Source of the DNA: Melioribacteraceae bacterium
GTDB lineage: Bacteria > Bacteroidota > Ignavibacteria > Ignavibacteriales > Melioribacteraceae
Length of the DNA: 58,503 nt
Assembly: GCA_023230485.1 (NCBI GenBank)
Contig: JALNXG010000015.1
Span: forward strand, 1 to 58,503
Direction: 5' to 3'
The notes beneath the pieces were generated by a model, which was given only the letters and a program-made list of their open reading frames with translations, did not search any database and was not told the DNA's origin. Of this stretch, positions 26,546-36,237 are shown one piece after another; position 1 is the stretch's first letter, and every line of letters starts with the position of its first letter. The translations under genes and the position numbers were made by a program.

Positions 26546-28738
26546 TTATAATATACTGAAAGCTACTGTAAGACCTGCAAATACGATAGCTACCATACTC
26601 ATTAATTTAATAAGAATATTTAAGCTTGGTCCCGAAGTATCTTTGAAAGGATCACCTACTGTATCGCCGATAACTGTTGCTTTATGAGCATCAGAACCTT
26701 TACCGCCGAGATTACCTTCTTCAACATATTTTTTAGCATTATCCCAAGCACCACCTGCATTAGCCATAAAGATTGCTAATACAAATCCGGTACCAAGTCC
26801 GCCAACTAATAATCCCATTACACCGGTAACACCAAATACAACACCGGTTAAAATAGGAGTAAGAATGGCTAATACAGAAGGAATAATCATTTCTCGTTGT
26901 GCACCTTTTGTAGAGATAGCGACGCATGTAGCATAATCAGGTTCTTGAGTTCCTAGTAAGATTCCAGGGAAAGCTTTGAATTGTCTTCTTACTTCATCGA
27001 CCATCTTACCTGCTGCTCTTCCTACTGCATTCATTGTCAATCCGCAGAATACAAAAGCCATCATCGAACCGAGGAAAACACCGATTAATACTTTCGGGTT
27101 CATTAAGTTTACTTGGTAGTAATTCATGAAGTCATTAAGATTTGCTTTAGCTGTTGCTTTTTCTAATCCATCAGCAAATGTTAAAGTAACTTGACCGGCT
27201 CTAATTAAAGCAATTTTGATCTCTTCTACATAAGAAGCTAAAAGAGCAAGAGCAGTAAGTGCCGCTGAACCGATTGCAAATCCTTTTCCTGTTGCTGCTG
27301 TTGTATTTCCAAGTGAATCAAGTGCATCTGTTTTCTTTCTTACTTCTTCTCCAAGTCCGCTCATTTCAGCATTACCGCCTGCGTTATCTGCAATTGGTCC
27401 ATAAGCATCTGTCGCAAGTGTGATACCAAGTGTGGAAAGCATTCCTACTGCTGCAATACCAACTCCATAAAGACCCATACCTGAATTATTAAAATCAAAT
27501 CCTGATGCAAATAAGAATGCGAAGATTGTTCCGGTTGCTACTGCTAATACCGGAATTGCTGTGGAAAGCATTCCTAATCCTAAACCGGAGATAATAACTG
27601 TTGCAGCTCCGGTACTTGAACTTTCAGCAACTGTGCGTGTAGGTTTGTATGATTGTGATGTATAGTATTCGGTTGCTTTTCCAATAACGATACCGGTAAT
27701 AAGACCTGAAACTATTGATCCCCATATTCCCCATGCATTTTCAAATCCTAATAGATTTACTATAAGAGCCGAAAAAACTACAATAAGAACAGAACTAAAG
27801 TTAATTCCATTTCCTAATGAATTTAATAAATCTTTTTGTGTAGCGTCTTCTTTTGTTCTTACTATGAAAATTCCCATAATAGAAAGAATAATACCGATAG
27901 CCGCAATTAACATAGGAGCAATAACGGCTTTGAATTGAAGATCAGGGGTTTCCATAAATGCGGCTGCACCAAGTGCTGCGGTAGCTAATATCGAACCGCA
28001 ATATGATTCATATAAATCTGCACCCATACCTGCAACATCACCCACGTTATCGCCAACGTTATCTGCAATGGTAGCCGGATTACGTGGATCATCTTCAGGG
28101 ATTCCGCTTTCTACTTTACCTACAAGATCGGCACCCACATCGGCAGCTTTTGTAAAGATACCTCCGCCAACTCTTGCGAATAATGCTTGTGTAGAAGCAC
28201 CCATACCGAAGGTTAACATCGTAGTAGTAATTACTACTAATTTATGTCCGTCTCCAGTTTCTTGAATAAAATAATTTAGTACAAGATACCAAATAGAGAT
28301 ATCAAGAAGACCAAGACCTACAACTACAAGACCCATTACAGCACCGCTACGGAAAGCTACTTTAAGACCCTTATTAAGAGAATCTTGAGCAGCAAAAGCT
28401 GTACGTGCAGAAGCTTGTGTCGCTGTTTTCATTCCGAAAAATCCTGCTAATCCCGAAAAGAAACCACCTGTGATAAAAGCAAATGGCACCCATGGATTTT
28501 GTAATTGAAATCCATACGCCATTATTGCAAAAACTATTGTTATACCTGCAAAAAACATACCGACTACTTTGTACTGCTGTTTCAAATACGCCATTGCACC
28601 AACTCTTACGTGGGATGCAATTTCTGCCATCTTTGCTGATCCTTCACTCTGTTTCATCATCTCTCTATAGAATAGAAATGCGAATAAGAGCGCGATTACA
28701 GACGAGACGGGCACAATCCAAAATAAACCACTAACCAT
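26546..28738 (-). CDS. hppA: K+-dependent ion-pumping membrane pyrophosphatase
   Basis: 730 residues, about 16 TM helices. Couples hydrolysis of pyrophosphate to export of H+ and/or Na+. Substrate loop DDPRNPATIADNVGDNVGD is intact, as is the second Asp-rich motif GDTVGDPFKDTSGPS near the C-terminus. GNTTAATGKGFAIGSAA carries Ala at the position where K+-independent enzymes have Lys, so the enzyme should need K+. The gate Glu in GADLYESY sits where it does in the Na+-pumping Thermotoga enzyme, one helical turn earlier than in plant H+ pumps, so Na+ transport is possible. GGAG precedes the ATG. Confidence 0.95.
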   Translation of the reverse strand: MVSGLFWIVPVSSVIALLFAFLFYREMMKQSEGSAKMAEIASHVRVGAMAYLKQQYKVVGMFFAGITIVFAIMAYGFQLQNPWVPFAFITGGFFSGLAGFFGMKTATQASARTAFAAQDSLNKGLKVAFRSGAVMGLVVVGLGLLDISIWYLVLNYFIQETGDGHKLVVITTTMLTFGMGASTQALFARVGGGIFTKAADVGADLVGKVESGIPEDDPRNPATIADNVGDNVGDVAGMGADLYESYCGSILATAALGAAAFMETPDLQFKAVIAPMLIAAIGIILSIMGIFIVRTKEDATQKDLLNSLGNGINFSSVLIVVFSALIVNLLGFENAWGIWGSIVSGLITGIVIGKATEYYTSQSYKPTRTVAESSSTGAATVIISGLGLGMLSTAIPVLAVATGTIFAFLFASGFDFNNSGMGLYGVGIAAVGMLSTLGITLATDAYGPIADNAGGNAEMSGLGEEVRKKTDALDSLGNTTAATGKGFAIGSAALTALALLASYVEEIKIALIRAGQVTLTFADGLEKATAKANLNDFMNYYQVNLMNPKVLIGVFLGSMMAFVFCGLTMNAVGRAAGKMVDEVRRQFKAFPGILLGTQEPDYATCVAISTKGAQREMIIPSVLAILTPILTGVVFGVTGVMGLLVGGLGTGFVLAIFMANAGGAWDNAKKYVEEGNLGGKGSDAHKATVIGDTVGDPFKDTSGPSLNILIKLMSMVAIVFAGLTVAFSIL

Positions 28739-28882
28739 ATTGTAACTCCATTATACATTTATTTAACATGACAACTAATAGTAACATTTTGCATAAAAAT
28801 AAATTCTTAAAAATCTATCAAAATTAACAATAATATAAGAGAATTACATCTTTTATTTGAACAAATTAAGACTATTGATGAA

Positions 28883-29191
28883 ATGGGAACAATAATAATT
28901 CAAATTCCCAAATCTTTCCTATATGATTTTAACGATCATCTTCTTTATAAAAATTTTGGTATTAGAGCGAAAAACAAACAAAATTTAGAAACAGGTGAAA
29001 TAGACCGTAGCGGTTTACGGTTTTTAGATTTGGTTGATTATAATCCCGTATATGATGAAGAATATCTTAAAGATTTACGCAAAAGAACTATGCGTTGGCT
29101 ATGTGAAATTGATCTGGAATCATCGCTAAATGAAATTCGTGAATATAATTTTAGTGAACGCTTGGCTCGGACAAGTCAAACGTTCACATAA
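28883..29191 (+). CDS. Hypothetical protein, 102 residues
   Basis: Not recognised. Predicted soluble, acidic/basic mixed, with an initial beta-like stretch (MGTIIIQIP) and a C-terminal helical half (TMRWLCEIDLESSLNEI). No clear Shine-Dalgarno sequence before the ATG. Supported mainly by intergenic position (divergent from hppA with 144 bases between), typical codon use and lack of a competing frame. Could be a small regulator or antitoxin-like protein, but nothing shows that. Confidence 0.45.
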   Translation: MGTIIIQIPKSFLYDFNDHLLYKNFGIRAKNKQNLETGEIDRSGLRFLDLVDYNPVYDEEYLKDLRKRTMRWLCEIDLESSLNEIREYNFSERLARTSQTFT

Positions 29192-29217
29192 GATTAAAGC
29201 ATATATTAAGGATGCTT

Positions 29218-29454
29218 CTATTTTGATTGATATACGATCTTGCGAATGGTATCGAATTGCAGATATGGGTATTCACTTCTTACTACATCGATCGCATCGG
29301 TAGAATTAAAGTTTCTATTTCTAAGGGTTCTGAATTTTTTCCGTATGATATAATCACGGACGGATTTAACGTCAATTAACCCTCTCGAAACTAAAATCTC
29401 ATAGATCTCATCATTAATAAGATCAGGTATCGGATTGTGAACTGTGCTTTCCAT
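29218..29454 (-). CDS. Small hypothetical protein, 78 residues
   Basis: Start at 29454 preferred: the preceding in-frame ATG (29466) is followed by GGAGGGAAG, which is the ribosome binding site for the second ATG. The protein has an all-helical look (DLINDEIYEILVSRGLID, VRDYIIRKKF, then a basic RTLRNRNF and AIDVVRSEYPYLQFDTIRKIVY) reminiscent of a small DNA- or protein-binding domain. I do not know the family. Converges with the 28883 gene, 26 bases apart. Confidence 0.6.
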   Translation of the reverse strand: MESTVHNPIPDLINDEIYEILVSRGLIDVKSVRDYIIRKKFRTLRNRNFNSTDAIDVVRSEYPYLQFDTIRKIVYQSK

Positions 29455-29598
29455 ACTTCCCTCCATTATTTTAAGTACCCCTCCCCCAACTTTAGAGCCG
29501 GTACAATTGATTGTTATTTAATCTACTTGCTAAATAACCATTAATAATGGGAGCAACAACCGCATGTTTATGTAAAAAAGAGGGAAATAAATACCTTT

Positions 29599-29618
29599 AC
29601 CTGCATGAACATGCAGGT
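29599..29618. repeat. Palindromic hairpin behind the NarL-type regulator gene
   Basis: ACCTGCATG-AA-CATGCAGGT. It is 6 bases downstream of the regulator stop (29624, minus strand). A T run follows on the plus strand only, so termination of the minus-strand message by it would be weak; a bidirectional or 3'-protecting structure is possible. Confidence 0.6.
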
Positions 29619-29623
29619 TTTTG

Positions 29624-30256
29624 CTAAATAATTCCTTTTCGGATGGCTTTTGCTACTGCTTCGGACTGCGAATGTACATGTAATTTTTTATATATATTTC
29701 TTATATGATGACGAACTGTATCAACACTTATTAATAACCGTTCGGCTATCTCTTGATAGTTATTTCCTTCAGATAAATTAGTAACAACTTCCTTTTCACG
29801 TGTAGAAAGCTCTGCATCGGAATCATATTCGTTCTGTTTTTGTTGAAATACTGTTATCACCTGCCGAGCGATTAAAGAACTCATAGGCGAACCCCCTTCG
29901 TGAGCATCTTTTAATGCTTCCAATAATCGTGTGGGGGGTGTCTTTTTTACTAAATATCCGCATGCCCCTGCACATAAAGCATTGAATACAGATTGATTAT
30001 CTTCATAGATTGTCAGCATAAGTATATTGAGATTCGGTTTAATTTTCTTAGCTTTCGCCACTCCTTCGATGCCATTCATCCCGGGAAGTCCTATATCCAT
30101 TAAAACAACATCGACATCCAACGAACCCAATTTGTCTAAAAACGATTCGCAATCGCCATAAGTCCCCACGCAGCTAAAACCTTCGGTTGAATTAATAAGC
30201 ATTGCAATCCCATCACGTATCGTATTATTATCTTCTATTATCGCCGTCTTTACCAT
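29624..30256 (-). CDS. NarL/LuxR-family response regulator
   Basis: 210 residues from the ATG at 30256 (a GTG at 30262 in frame, overlapping the kinase TGA, is an alternative). Receiver with acidic residues ED (8-9), phosphoacceptor Asp54 (VVLMDIGLPGMNG) and K104 region (YLVKKTPP). LuxR-type HTH at the C-terminus: LSTREKEVVTNLSEGNNYQEIAERLLISVDTVRHHIRNIY-like, with the recognition helix VDTVRHH. Translationally overlaps the propeller sensor kinase, its obvious partner. Confidence 0.94.
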   Translation of the reverse strand: MVKTAIIEDNNTIRDGIAMLINSTEGFSCVGTYGDCESFLDKLGSLDVDVVLMDIGLPGMNGIEGVAKAKKIKPNLNILMLTIYEDNQSVFNALCAGACGYLVKKTPPTRLLEALKDAHEGGSPMSSLIARQVITVFQQKQNEYDSDAELSTREKEVVTNLSEGNNYQEIAERLLISVDTVRHHIRNIYKKLHVHSQSEAVAKAIRKGII

Positions 30257-30258
30257 AA

Positions 30259-33200
30259 TCACTTCTTAATTATTTTCTTTATTAATTTATTTGTTGATGA
30301 TAACTTTGCAGTAAGAGTAATCTTAGTTCCATTGCCGGGTGATGATTCCAAAACAATACTTCCGCCTAAATCCTTAGCGCGTTTTTTCATATTACCCAAT
30401 CCATTCCCTGTTTTCGTGTTGCCTATATCCATTCCCCTTCCATTATCAACTAATTCAATTTCTAAGATATTATTAATCTGCTTTACTTCTAGAATTATTT
30501 TTGAACAGTTGCTATGCTTGATAGCATTATTAATTCCCTCTTTGAATATTAAGTAAATATTCTGCTTGAAATCTACACCTAATTTTAGCCCTCCGATACT
30601 TTCAGGATAAACCACGCGGAACGAAATAGCCAAACCCGAAAGAAAATCGCTATATGAATCTTTAAGACGTAAAATCAGATCACTTAAAGAATCTCTACTC
30701 GGATTTATCATCCAAACTATTTCACTCATACTGTCTATTAACATCCGGGATTTATCACTAATAGTTGCTAAGTTATCAGATACGTCATCAAGACTTCTTA
30801 ATAAACTATTGCTCGCTATCTCACTTAAAATTGAAATTTCCGTTAATCCGCTTCCGATATTATCATGAAGATCCGCAGCAAGTTTCCCTTTCAATTTTTC
30901 TATCGAAAGCAAATTTCTGAATCTCATTGTACTCAAATAATATATAATAAATCCGATCGACAAAATTGAGATTGTAATAAACCACCAAGTATAATAAAAC
31001 GGAGGAAGGATTTCGATAAATAATAATGCTCCATTATTATTCCAGATTCCATCATTGTTGGAACCGATAACTTTGAAAACATATTTACCAGGTTGCAGAT
31101 TTGTATAACTTGCCATCCTATTTTTCGAAGTAGTATAATTCCAATCGCTATCAAATCCCTCTAACATATATGCGTATTGATTATCGATCGGGTTAGTATA
31201 ATCCAATACAGCAAACTCTACTGTGAAAAAATTCTCCCCATAACTAAGCACTAAATTATCCGGCTCTTTGTTTATCGGTTGATTGAAAACGGTTATCGAA
31301 CTGATTACTATTGGGGGTATCGATTTATTATCCTTAATCTGCTCGGGGTAAAAATAATTCAGCCCGCTAATACCACCGAAGAATATCTCGCCTGAACTTG
31401 ATTTTCCATAAGCACCGCCGCTAAATTCAAGACTCTGCAATCCGTCATTAAGTACATATTGAGTAAAAAATCCGGTAACTAAATTCATTTTGAAAATTCC
31501 GTTATCGGTACTCATCCATAAATTCTTTTCATTGTCTTCAATTATTCCATATACCACAGAACTATTAAGCCGATTCTTAATATTCATCCGAGTAAATTTT
31601 TCTGTAATCTTATCAAACTTTTGAAGTCCACCGCCATAAGTTCCAATCCAAAGAGTTCCATACGAATCTTCAAAAATCGATACTACTCTATTATCTGCTA
31701 TGCTCGATTCATCTCCGAGAATATTCTTATATGAAATAAAACGTTCGTTTTTCCGATCGAATTTTGCCAATCCACCACCGAAAGTACCTACCCAAAAATC
31801 TCCATCACGATCTTCATAAATTGTATATACTCTATTATCACTAATTGAAAATGGATCATTCAAATCATTGATAAATTTATTGAATTTGAGATTTGTTTTT
31901 TTTGTTTTGAAACTATCTGAATAATTAAGTCCGCCACCAAATGTTCCAATCCATAAAGTACCGATTCGGTCGATATATATTGATTGAACTTGATTTGCTC
32001 CTAGGCTTCGCGGATCGCTTGGATTATTTTTGTAATTAATAATCGTTCCGCTCGTTTTGCTGAAAAGATCTAATCCATTTGAATAAGTGCCGATAAGCAA
32101 ATTACCATCCCCGGCATCTTCAATTGCACGAATATGGTTATCGTTTATGTTACCTAACTCTTTTTTGAAATAAATAAAGCGATTGTTTTTACGATCAAAT
32201 TTATTCAATCCTCCTTTGTAAGTCCCAATCCAAAGCACGGAATCTTTATCGGGATAAAGTGCCCAAACAACATCATCATTTATCCAATTGGTTCTATTAG
32301 GTGATTTAGAAATCTGATTAAATTTTTTATTCGCTTTTTCAATTTTATTCAATCCTCTGCCAAGATGAGTTCCGGCCCATACGTTTCCATTTCTATCTTC
32401 AAAAAGTTTAAGAATATCATTACGAGTAAGAGAATTAAGATTAAGTGGATCATTTCTAAAGTTATATCTTGAAGAAAAATCAGGAGCGATAATATCCACA
32501 CCTGCACCAAACGTTCCCGCAAAATAATATCCATCTCTATTTTGAATTAATGCTGTTACATTATCACTCGATAGAACTGAATGTGATAATCCCGATTTAT
32601 GAATAATAAACTTAGCTTCCTTCGCATTTTTTGTTTGCTCACTGTGAGGGAGTATTGCAATTCCGCCGCCGAATGTACTAGCAACGATTTTATTATCGCG
32701 ATCTATTATAATATCCGTTACTTTATTATCAGGAAGTGAATTTATTTTAGTTGGGTTATTTTGATATGTTTCTACCGAATAATCATCAAGCGATTTTCCG
32801 AATGTTAATTTCATTATTCCACCACCTAAGGTGGCAGCCCATAAAATATTATCTTTAATTAATATTTTTTTTATTGTATTTATAGGAATACGATGCTGGT
32901 CAGTATTAAATTTATTGAACCATATTTTTTTGCCGGTTTTTTTTGTTATACATATTATTCCATTATCCCAAGTGCCAATCCAAAGATTCCCTTGTCCATC
33001 CTCATCTATTGAAGTAATCGTTTTCAAATTGTTTCTCGAAAAAGGAAGTGGAAATTCAAAAAGGATTTTTTCTTCTTTCCGCTTGAATGGTTGATCGGAA
33101 AAAATATCATAGCGATAAAATCGACCATCTTTGCTATTATATTTATTTAACACACCTTCTATCGTTCCAATCCATAAACTGCCGTCCTTGCTTTCGAACA

Positions 33201-33474
33201 ATGAAAGTATTCCATTATCAGAAATTGAGTTTGAATCCATCGGATCGTGGCTAAGGATTTTAAATGAATATCCATCATATCTATTCAATCCATTAGCAGT
33301 ACCTATCCACAGAAATCCTTTTTTATCTTGGATTATAGAAAGTATTGTGCTTTGTGAAAGCCCTTCTTCCAGACGAATCTGTCGGACTAGGAATTCACTG
33401 CCTCCGGTATTGCCCAGCAATAGTGAAGGTATGAGAAGCAATAAAAATAATATTTTTTCTTTAAGTCGATTCAA
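30259..33474 (-). CDS. Two-component sensor with reg_prop double propeller, Y_Y_Y and HisKA_3 kinase
   Basis: 1071 residues starting at TTG 33474; no ATG is available and no Shine-Dalgarno sequence is seen. Signal peptide (ILFLLLLIPSLLLG), about 13-14 reg_prop repeats (forms of LWIGTFGGGL, about residues 30-690) making two propellers, Y_Y_Y domain (about 735-800, QYAYMLEGFDSDWNY), a TM (WWFITISILSIGFIIYY) and a HisKA_3 kinase with His870 in LHDNIGSGL, and HATPase_c (NNAIKHS, DNGRGMD, NGLGNMKKRA). Unlike Bacteroides hybrid sensors it has no receiver or AraC domain; the NarL-type regulator is a separate, overlapping gene. In related systems the periplasmic propeller senses breakdown products of glycans; here the neighbours are a lipoprotein, a TonB receptor and an amylase. 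Confidence 0.93.
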   Translation of the reverse strand: MNRLKEKILFLLLLIPSLLLGNTGGSEFLVRQIRLEEGLSQSTILSIIQDKKGFLWIGTANGLNRYDGYSFKILSHDPMDSNSISDNGILSLFESKDGSLWIGTIEGVLNKYNSKDGRFYRYDIFSDQPFKRKEEKILFEFPLPFSRNNLKTITSIDEDGQGNLWIGTWDNGIICITKKTGKKIWFNKFNTDQHRIPINTIKKILIKDNILWAATLGGGIMKLTFGKSLDDYSVETYQNNPTKINSLPDNKVTDIIIDRDNKIVASTFGGGIAILPHSEQTKNAKEAKFIIHKSGLSHSVLSSDNVTALIQNRDGYYFAGTFGAGVDIIAPDFSSRYNFRNDPLNLNSLTRNDILKLFEDRNGNVWAGTHLGRGLNKIEKANKKFNQISKSPNRTNWINDDVVWALYPDKDSVLWIGTYKGGLNKFDRKNNRFIYFKKELGNINDNHIRAIEDAGDGNLLIGTYSNGLDLFSKTSGTIINYKNNPSDPRSLGANQVQSIYIDRIGTLWIGTFGGGLNYSDSFKTKKTNLKFNKFINDLNDPFSISDNRVYTIYEDRDGDFWVGTFGGGLAKFDRKNERFISYKNILGDESSIADNRVVSIFEDSYGTLWIGTYGGGLQKFDKITEKFTRMNIKNRLNSSVVYGIIEDNEKNLWMSTDNGIFKMNLVTGFFTQYVLNDGLQSLEFSGGAYGKSSSGEIFFGGISGLNYFYPEQIKDNKSIPPIVISSITVFNQPINKEPDNLVLSYGENFFTVEFAVLDYTNPIDNQYAYMLEGFDSDWNYTTSKNRMASYTNLQPGKYVFKVIGSNNDGIWNNNGALLFIEILPPFYYTWWFITISILSIGFIIYYLSTMRFRNLLSIEKLKGKLAADLHDNIGSGLTEISILSEIASNSLLRSLDDVSDNLATISDKSRMLIDSMSEIVWMINPSRDSLSDLILRLKDSYSDFLSGLAISFRVVYPESIGGLKLGVDFKQNIYLIFKEGINNAIKHSNCSKIILEVKQINNILEIELVDNGRGMDIGNTKTGNGLGNMKKRAKDLGGSIVLESSPGNGTKITLTAKLSSTNKLIKKIIKK

Positions 33475-33543
33475 ATTATAATATATATTTTGTCTTTTAT
33501 TAATTTTATATTTGCTGCTAAATCTATAATGGTATTAAAATAA

Positions 33544-34062
33544 ATGAAAAAAATCATTTTAACAGTATCAATAATTATACTCTTTTTAATTAACGGATGC
33601 GATAAAGGAATTGAACCGGCAGATGAGATCACATCCCCAACCGGTTTCAAGGGTAAAGTTACTTTTTCAGGAAATTGGAATAACAATATAAAAAGAACTC
33701 ACTTGGTTGTTTTCAAAAAACCGATAAATAAGGATGATGATTTTTTCCCTCCCAATTTAACATTTGTTATCGATTCGATTCCAAAAGGTGCTTCTCAATT
33801 TAACTATAATTCACTTGAAAATAATTATATAGAGAGTTTTACAATTAGTGCAGGCGAATATTCTTATGTTGTAGTAGCTCAATCTAATACACCGGCTCTT
33901 TCTTTACAAAGAAAAGATTGGGTCGTTATCGGTGTTTACTGCGAAAATGGTGATCAAACAAAACCGAAAAAATTAATTATCAATGCCGGTAGAATATCGG
34001 ACGATATAAATATAGATGTGAATTTCAATAATCCACCGCCTCAACCGCCGGGAGGTATGTAA
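33544..34062 (+). CDS. Small lipoprotein coupled to a TonB-dependent receptor
   Basis: 172 residues; lipobox LFLINGC with Cys20, followed by DKGIEPADE. The mature part is beta-rich (FKGKVTFSGNW... HLVVFKKP... GEYSYVVVAQS) and ends in a Pro-rich tail (NPPPQPPGG). Not SusD (too short, not helical). The gene ends one base before the ATG of the TonB receptor gene, so the two are cotranscribed and the product may be an accessory lipoprotein of the receptor, such as a surface-bound ligand binder. Divergent from the sensor kinase with 69 bases between. Confidence 0.8.
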   Translation: MKKIILTVSIIILFLINGCDKGIEPADEITSPTGFKGKVTFSGNWNNNIKRTHLVVFKKPINKDDDFFPPNLTFVIDSIPKGASQFNYNSLENNYIESFTISAGEYSYVVVAQSNTPALSLQRKDWVVIGVYCENGDQTKPKKLIINAGRISDDINIDVNFNNPPPQPPGGM

Positions 34063-36237
34063 ATGAAAAAATTTTTCTTCCTATTAATTCTTTCTACTTC
34101 TGTAATTTATTCGCAAAGCTCTACCGGAACAATTAAAGGTCGTGTAGTAGCCGTCGATAACTCCCCTTTAGAAGGAGTGAATGTTTTTATCCCGACCACT
34201 AATTATGGTTCTGCTACTGATATTCGCGGATTTTTTGAGATCAAAAATATTCCTTTCGGAGTGTATAATGTAGAGTTCTCTTTAATCGGTTATAAAAAAG
34301 AATTAAAAGAAAATATTGATTTAAATCAAATTTCAGTAAATGTTACTGTAATCTTATACGAAGCCGCATTCGAAACGAAACAGATCATAGTAAGTGCGGG
34401 TAAATATGAACAAGACAAAGAAGACCTTTCAGTCAGTACAACTGTATTAAGACCCGAAATTATTTCTCAAAAAAGCATTCATTCATTTGATGATTTATTG
34501 CGATATGTGCCCGGCGTTCAAATGACCATGGATCAAGTAAGTATTCGCGGATCGAGCGGTTATAGTAAAGGTGCGGGTACACGTGTTTTGACTGCTATCG
34601 ATGGTGTTCCTTTTTATTCGGGGGACATGGGCGATATTGTTTGGGAGATGATCCCGCTCCAAGATATCGAAAGAATCGAAGTAATTAAAGGTCCTGCAAG
34701 TTCTCTTTATGGCTCTACAGCGATCGGTGGCGTAATAAATATTATTACTAAAAGTGCCTCTAAAAATCCATTCACAAATTTTAAAAGTTATATCGGCACT
34801 TACGATAAACCCTCATATGACATCTGGAAATGGGATGATAGTTACAGAACCTTCTATGGACTTTCTCTTACTCATAGTAATCATTACAAAAATCTCGGAT
34901 ATACTTTTTCTATAAAAAAATTTGATGATATGAGTTACAGGCAAAATGATTATTACAAAAGATACACGGCTTATACTAAATTAAATTATTTATTCAGCGA
35001 TTCAAGTAATTTATCTCTCTTAGCCAATTACCTTTATTCAATGCGTGGCAATTATCTTTATTGGAAAGATTCCCGCAATGCGTTAATTCCTAAACCAGGT
35101 GAAGAAAATAATAAAGTCCGATCTAATCGATTATTTCTTTCACTTATCTATGATAAGAAGTTTTCGGATTCGTTTACCGCTCAATTTAAAAGCAGTTATT
35201 ACAGAACTAAATTTGATGGTATAGCAATAGAATTTACTACATCCACAGCAAATCTTTTCCGCAATGAATTGATCGGTACATTTAACTTATCTGATAAATT
35301 CCGTTTAATAAGTGGTTTAGAATTTTCTTATACAAAAGTAAAATCGAATATATTTAAAAGTCCCGATTATTTCGGAAGTGGCTTATATGCTCAAATGGAA
35401 TATAACGTAACAGAAGATTTAATATTAAATGCGGGTGCACGTTATGATTACTTGAAGCTCGATACTCTCAAAGGTGCAAATGCCATTACTCCACGAGCTG
35501 GATTGAATTATAAGCTAACGAATGAGTTAATTCTCCGCTCTTCCATTGGAACAGGTTTCAGAGTGCCAACACCATCGGAAGTATTTACCTCGGCAGGTGT
35601 CGGAGGCGGTATTGATGTAATCGAAAATCCAAATCTCACTTATGAAACAAGCATTTCATTTGAAGCCGGATTGCTTTATAACTATTCCAAATCTCTTCGT
35701 TTCGATGCGGCGTTCTATCAAACAGAGTATAATGATTTTATTGAACCGAACCTTACATATACCGGCGACATCCAATTTATAAATCTTCCGAAAGCACGTG
35801 TTCAAGGCATAGAAGCAATTATCGATTGGGATTTTGTGCCGCAAATGTTTAAGCTAAATATTAGTTACAACTATATGTGGAGTAAAGATATAGAACGAGA
35901 AAAAGCAATGAAGTACCGCCCAAGAAATGTACTCTATACTAATCTCTCATATAATCATTATCCGTTTGAAGCGGGGATTGATTTTAGATTTTGGAGTAAA
36001 GTGGAAGAGATTGATGATGCGCTCGTTGAGCCACCACTAAATTATGTAAAAGAGGGGAATAAACGTGTGCCTGTTTACGTTGCAGATATAAATGCGGGCT
36101 TCAATTTTTTTATTGGCTCTCTGCCCGCTAAAACTTTTGTATCACTAAAAAATATATTTAATTATAACTATGTGGAATTTCTTGGCAATATTGCACCAAT
36201 AAGAAATATCACTCTTAGCTTTGAATTATTTTATTAG
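34063..36237 (+). CDS. TonB-dependent outer-membrane receptor with N-terminal CarboxypepD_reg domain
   Basis: 724 residues. Signal peptide ending SQS; a carboxypeptidase-regulatory-like domain at about 22-105 (GTIKGRVVAVDNSPLEGVNV), plug domain with VSIRGSSGYSKGAGTRVL and IERIEVIKGPASSLYGSTA, then a 22-strand barrel ending in an aromatic (LSFELFY). Size fits cobalamin/siderophore/small oligosaccharide receptors rather than SusC (about 1000). Ligand cannot be read. No gap to the lipoprotein gene upstream. Overlaps the amylase gene by 12 bases, tail to tail. Confidence 0.93.
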   Translation: MKKFFFLLILSTSVIYSQSSTGTIKGRVVAVDNSPLEGVNVFIPTTNYGSATDIRGFFEIKNIPFGVYNVEFSLIGYKKELKENIDLNQISVNVTVILYEAAFETKQIIVSAGKYEQDKEDLSVSTTVLRPEIISQKSIHSFDDLLRYVPGVQMTMDQVSIRGSSGYSKGAGTRVLTAIDGVPFYSGDMGDIVWEMIPLQDIERIEVIKGPASSLYGSTAIGGVINIITKSASKNPFTNFKSYIGTYDKPSYDIWKWDDSYRTFYGLSLTHSNHYKNLGYTFSIKKFDDMSYRQNDYYKRYTAYTKLNYLFSDSSNLSLLANYLYSMRGNYLYWKDSRNALIPKPGEENNKVRSNRLFLSLIYDKKFSDSFTAQFKSSYYRTKFDGIAIEFTTSTANLFRNELIGTFNLSDKFRLISGLEFSYTKVKSNIFKSPDYFGSGLYAQMEYNVTEDLILNAGARYDYLKLDTLKGANAITPRAGLNYKLTNELILRSSIGTGFRVPTPSEVFTSAGVGGGIDVIENPNLTYETSISFEAGLLYNYSKSLRFDAAFYQTEYNDFIEPNLTYTGDIQFINLPKARVQGIEAIIDWDFVPQMFKLNISYNYMWSKDIEREKAMKYRPRNVLYTNLSYNHYPFEAGIDFRFWSKVEEIDDALVEPPLNYVKEGNKRVPVYVADINAGFNFFIGSLPAKTFVSLKNIFNYNYVEFLGNIAPIRNITLSFELFY

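Noticed and set aside
33475..33543. Specific promoter elements between the sensor kinase and the lipoprotein gene
   Set aside because: The region is nearly all A/T, so -10-like matches occur by chance in many places; no operator repeat visible.
34063..36237. SusC-type glycan transporter
   Set aside because: 724 residues is too short, and no SusD gene is adjacent.
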